From a bacterium F11 (lineage in GTDB: Bacteria > Elusimicrobiota > Elusimicrobia > F11), in assembly GCA_002176905.1 (NCBI GenBank), contig MSYE01000044.1, positions 1-50,247 on the forward strand: a stretch of 50,247 nt of DNA. Reading direction: 5' to 3'. The notes under the pieces were generated by a model. The model was not told where the DNA came from. It did not search any database and was given only the letters and a program-made list of their open reading frames with translations. A program made the position numbers and the translations under genes. Positions 36,001 to 42,000 of the stretch are shown piece after piece (the first letter of the stretch is position 1; every line of letters begins with the position of its first letter).

Positions 36001-39000
36001 GCCGAATATCCAAATCAGCTCCACCTCGCCCAAAGATGGTTTGCAGACGAACTCATCACCATTGTTCGAGAGAGAGTGAAGGATAGATTCTCTTTTGAAC
36101 CAGCCCGCGTTGATCTGGTTCGGTTCCGGCAATCGGGGTCCAAACTGCAAGCCTTGGTGGAGTCCGTAAACAATGGTTTTGATGCCATGGGGGTTCCGTT
36201 GGGAAGACTGGGAAAGGGGGCGTTGCAGAATCTGGCCTGGTTGGATGAGGAAGGAGAAACATTAACCTACACCTCTGTTGCCGAAAACGATCGTTTCCAC
36301 CGAAACTCTTTAATTTTCCAATTGGACCCACAGGACAACGTCCGTTTAAATTTCACCCGTGAGAATTTTGATCAGAGCCAACCCAAAGGAACCCAAGTCA
36401 CAACCCACCAACTTGAACCCATTCAATACAGTGACCTTGATCCCCATTTGAATCAGAAACTTCAATACTCACGGCGCGGACCAGTCGGGACTTCCTGGCG
36501 GCACGATCCCATCAATGATCTTAGGGGATTGGAGGATCCAGAAGGGAATCCTATCACGTATCGTCTTGGAAAGGATCCCGTGGATATCAACTTAACAAAC
36601 GAAAACCGTGATTTAATGGTATCGGATTCGGGACACGGGATTGACTTGGATGTTCTGTTGTTTGTGCTACCGGTAAAAGATACCACCAACCGACGAACCA
36701 ACAAACAACTTAACACCGCTCTTCGGGCCGCCGATCTTTCCGCGGATGGCCGGGAATTGTATTGGAAACCCGACAGAGAAACCAAAGAGGGGCCGCTCTC
36801 GGGTAGTCTCCTGGTTGGAGGAACAGAAGTCGAGACACTCAATCTCGAGGGGACGAATCTTCCAGAGACCGTTATCATCGACCTTCCCACCGCTTCTTTC
36901 CAAGAAGAAGATCGATCCCACATTGTTTTGGATGAGATAACCGTCAAAGCCCTGACCGATTTAATGGATCAGGCCTTTACGGCTTTTCAGAGAGATCCCC
37001 CAAAATACGCCCCCTTGATTAACGCCTTGTATGAAATATCCAAAGAATTGATGGATCCCTCTCGCGTTCGCAGCGAAGATGAGGAAGCGGACTTAGTGAA
37101 CCAACTTCGGGTAAGACTCACAACAGCTCTTCCCAATGTTGATACCGCAAAATGTGTTCTCCTCCCAAATGTGATGGCCGGTGATTTGATTCATGGTGAC
37201 TTCCTAAAGGGAAGAGCCCCTGTTTATCTCACCCCCGCCTTATTTGAATTTGATCCCTCAACCATTGAGGGGGAACTCCTCCCCTCCCGTGGCAAGAGCA
37301 TCTGGTCGGTCCCCGGCTTAAAAATAGCTTATGTGCGCGTTGGCCAGATGCTTCTTCTGAACAAAGCGTGGACCAATTTCTATCAAGAACAAGCCTTTGA
37401 GGGCCGGCCCTCTGTGATGCTCAACCGTCTGATGGACTTATGGTCTGGGTATTCCACCAAACCTCCCGCGGAAGCCGAACTTCTTCCAAAGGAAACGAAA
37501 ACCAGGGAACCCGAAGAAGAGGCTGCCTCCGATATCCTTTCCACTTGGGAAGGGAACCGAAAGGATAAGATCGACGCGTTTATAAATGAGGTTTCTCCTC
37601 CGTTTCAGCGAATCATCGCGAGCTGGTTGAGGTTGTGTCGCACTTTTGATTTCCTTTCAATTGAAAACCTCAAAAACAGAACTCATAAAATGGCCGCTGT
37701 CCTGGCCTTTAACCAGCGGGTTGGTTTGGGTAGCCTGAAAACAGCCGGGGTACAGGTACTCACGGCGCACCCCAGAATGTGGAAGGTGGAAATGAATATA
37801 AAAGGAAATGAAAAACCTTCTGGGTTCACCTACTTCCACACCAATGAGGAACTGTATTATTTGACACCAACCGGTGAATTTGGACAAGTTGATGGAATCC
37901 GAAATCCCTTTCAACCTGAGGAAAAAGTTACCTGGACCGACCTTATCCTCTTCCAATTCCAAGGTAACATCTATGCTCGATTTACCATGCCGAGATCCCC
38001 AGTTGCGGGTCGTACCGAATTGGGCATTTCCATTTCCCATATAACAGCAACCGGTGAAGCCCTTCCCATCACCACGCCATTGGAAGGATGGGAACATCAA
38101 AATCGAATCTTAAAGGAAATTGATGGGGAACCGTACTTAGGGGTTCAAAAAATCGCCGGCGATAGGAGCAGTCGGCTGAGACCGTATCATTTGTTCAAAT
38201 TAACGAGTCCAACAAAAGCCATCACGATAGAGGGCTTACGGGACAGAACAATACTCGGCGATCCTTTCTCCTTATCCGATGAAAATTATTTCATGAGTCC
38301 AACATCCCATGGCAACTTGCATTTGTTGACTCTATCAAAGGAGGGAACCATCCTCTCGGATCACAATTTGGGGATAGGAATCAAACCCAGGAGAGAAGCT
38401 CTCCTTATTGGAGACCACGCCTATTTCAGAACCGCCGAGCAAGGCGAGTCTTCTGAGAGCTATTACAAGATCACCAAGGGGCGTCCCCCAGAGAAGGTTT
38501 TCCAATCCGATGGATTAACCGAACCTTACAAAGCAGGAGATCGCCTCTTTATCTTTGACAAAGGAAAGGAAAATAAATTATACGAGGTTCACCCAGAAGG
38601 AAAGGCAATTGAGATCAAATCGCCGGTAAAAATTCAAGACATCCATAACTTTATCCCCGTTGGTCAAGAAATTTATTTTGAATGGACGACAATTCATGGC
38701 AAAAATAATCTTTCTCCTCTTCCTGATGCAGATGGTAATTTTGATTCCGCGGATTGGTTTTCCGACATTGAATCGGTGTCTCGCTCCATCTTCAACGAGA
38801 ATTATACTTACCTGACCATCAAACATAAGGCATCCCGAGCAAACGAGGTCTACGCCATTTCCCATGGCGATAAACTTGAATTTACGAAAATCGCTCAAGA
38901 TTCAAATTTCCTTTTGCAAACCCCGGATGGCATATACGTTGGTGGAGATTTTCCTTATACCACCAACAATTCTGGACTTAATTTAATTAAGAAAGGCTCT

Positions 39001-42000
39001 CATCCTTTGAACCAAGAAAAAATCATTGAGGATGCAAGGATTACCTTTCTTGATCAATCAGGTCCCCTCACGATTGTTGGGGTAGACGTCCTTAATTTTT
39101 CAGGCCGAAAGGAGCTCTACGCCCTAACACCCGAAAGAGAAAAAATTCTTTTGTTGGATGATTTTTCCTTTCCTCCGGACACCAAATTTCATTTGACACC
39201 CGCTGGTCTTGTCCTTATTAGTACGAACGGGGAGCTGGGAATTATTTCCATTGATCCCCTCTCCATGATGACAGAAAAAGGGGTTCGTGATTTTGATTCC
39301 TTAAAAGTCGACCCGGACTTAACCGAAAAGGAAAAACGTCAATTAGTCCAAAATCTTCTCCTCCAGGGAGAGGACAATTTGGATTGGGCCGCTCCTCTTC
39401 TTCCCTTTGTTCCCTGGGCTGCTTTGGAACGATGCAATCCGGAAACAAGAAAAGCCATAATCCGAACCGCCCACGGAAAACAAGTCCAAGCACGGCGCCG
39501 GATTGGTCACTTCATGACACTCTGGAACCAACAGGAACAGGGAACCAATTTTAATACCGTCCTAAGGCGATGGCATAATTTCCATGAACGGAATTTTCTG
39601 CGGGCCGAAGCACTTCTTAGGGCACTGGAAAGCAGAGACAACTGGAATCTGCTTTCAAGTCAAACCACCGAAACCGAAGCAAAAAAAGCTCCTTATCTTT
39701 ACCGGTATCTGCGAGGGGAAATTGAGATTCGGGCTGTCCCCCCTTCGAGAAAAGATTTTACCCCACGGTTAGAGGCTCCTATTGAATCCTTAAACAATGT
39801 TCCCTTTTCGGCTTTTGTGGGATTAAGGTCCAACCGCGATCTACTTCAGAGAAAACAGATTCTAGATGCAGGCGGAAAGGTTATTGGACATAATCCGGTT
39901 TCCTTGAATGAAGTTTCGGAAGCCCTGGGAGAAGCAAAGGAAGTGGGATTCGAAGGGACAGAAGCCATGTTGGAAGCAGCCTCCGGACCCGATGTCAGTC
40001 TTGATTGGGTAAGGGAAGGAGCCCAGAATGGCATTAACGCCAGTCAAAAAGGTGGCAAACCAGCCAAGGTGGAATTTGATTTGAAGGCCGTTGTTGTTCC
40101 CAATGGTGTTGAGGTTCATGAATCGGTCAGGGATTATGGAGTGGGACAAGACAACTTTGAAATGTTCTTTGAGAACTTTCCTTTTGAGCGATCCAATTTC
40201 AAACTAGGAGATGATCCCTCCATGGCCTTTAATGGAAAGGGATGGTTCAAATTCTTACTGGGGACAGATCGTGTGGAGATCACCACAGGGAAAGAAAACG
40301 AGAAAACCCACTTGTTTCTGGAATTGGAAAGAAGGCCAGATGACCGATGGTGGGTGAAACGCTGTGAGGTTCGTAACGGACGTTTTGACGGATATTTCAT
40401 TGACCGAATCACCCATCGAAAGGGAACCTTTCAATCCGTCCAAGGTGATTTGGAAATCCACGCCGCTCTTATTGCCGATGAACTTCAAGTTGGGGCCGGC
40501 GCTGTCCCTGGGGCTCAACTCACCTTTATGGGAACACCTGTATCAGAAGATCCGGAGGTTTTGGCGTCGGTGCCCTGGGCAAAAGAAGAAGCCGTTGAAA
40601 TAATTCGCACCACGTCCCATCAAAGCCGGGTACGCCATGCGGGATACAACGTGCATGGGCTCAAAAGCGATCGGGATGTGATCAAACTCCTTCCTCCCAA
40701 ATGGTTACAGATTTTGCATGAGGAAGGACTCTCCATCAATCTCCCCTCAAGCAAAAAACGGCATGTCTATTCCATTGTGCTCAACTCCAACCGATCAGGA
40801 CTGGCGGAAAAGGATCCATACATAGAACGACTGCAAAAAGCGGTCTTCACTGCTGTTGGACAAACCATCATGAGGGTCGTCCTTAAAGACAACCGGAGGG
40901 TTGTGGATATCCCTTATGACGTTGCTTTTCTGTCGGAGCATCTCACTCGAAAGGGAACCCAAGGTCAAAAACTGGCTGAAAAATTAAATCAACCGGGTCA
41001 ATGGGAGAAGGTGACGCATGCGGATCTGACCGAGGTGGCCGAAAGTCCGGACAACCGGTCTTTCTTCTATACGCATCTCGAGATTCCCCGATCAGAAGAA
41101 TCCCGCGAGATGGTTTCCCTCGTCATGTTACGAAACAAAGTTCAAGCAGCAGCCCAAGAAATCAATAACGGAAAAAAGGATGGGCCAGAAAACCGGAATT
41201 TGTCGTTGTTTGTTGAAGGATTCCCTGGATTGCAAGCGCGCGCCAGCGAAGCCCTAACGGACGCCTCTTTTAGAAAAATGGCGACCGAGACAAGAGCGGA
41301 TGATCTTTCTGTTCCCGAAATCGCCGCAACACTTTCCCCGACAGAACGAGAAAACCGGGAATTCTTGGCGACCTATATTTCTGAGATTATGACCCCCCTC
41401 ATCCGAAGATTATCCGGCCAAACAAGAGCCATCTTTAAGGTGGGTTACATGACAAACAAATCCAGCCGATTGGCCAATATGTATCCCATGGGCGTAACGC
41501 TAAATACCAATGCGGACAAAGTGAAAAAGTGGATTAACGACATTGGAGAGGTCATGAGAGGAAATATGCCTCCTGAAAACTTTTACACTTCTATATGGGA
41601 AATTGTTGACGACATGGTTCACGAAAACCGCCACGCCCGAGACGGCACCAATCATATCCAAAGTACCCACGATGACGCCTTCGTGGAACGCATGCGGGAA
41701 GATCAACTCATGTTAATCGAAGACCTGGTCTGTCCTGAACTCATCATTAAAACCCTGAAATCTCTCCACCAAGCCGCCACACAATCATCCGATGGCGCCA
41801 CCGGCACCCTTGCCAGCAACTTCCTTTACCTCTTTCTTCGAATGATGGGATTTGATGCCTCTCCCCGGATGTATCTCACCCTCTTATTTTGGGTTCTTCC
41901 CATTGAAACCGGAGGAATGATTTTGGGATTTCCCCTGTTAGGAGGAATGACCCAAATAGCGGTGTTCGGAGGCATTCTCTTGGCACACTTTTTGGTTCGG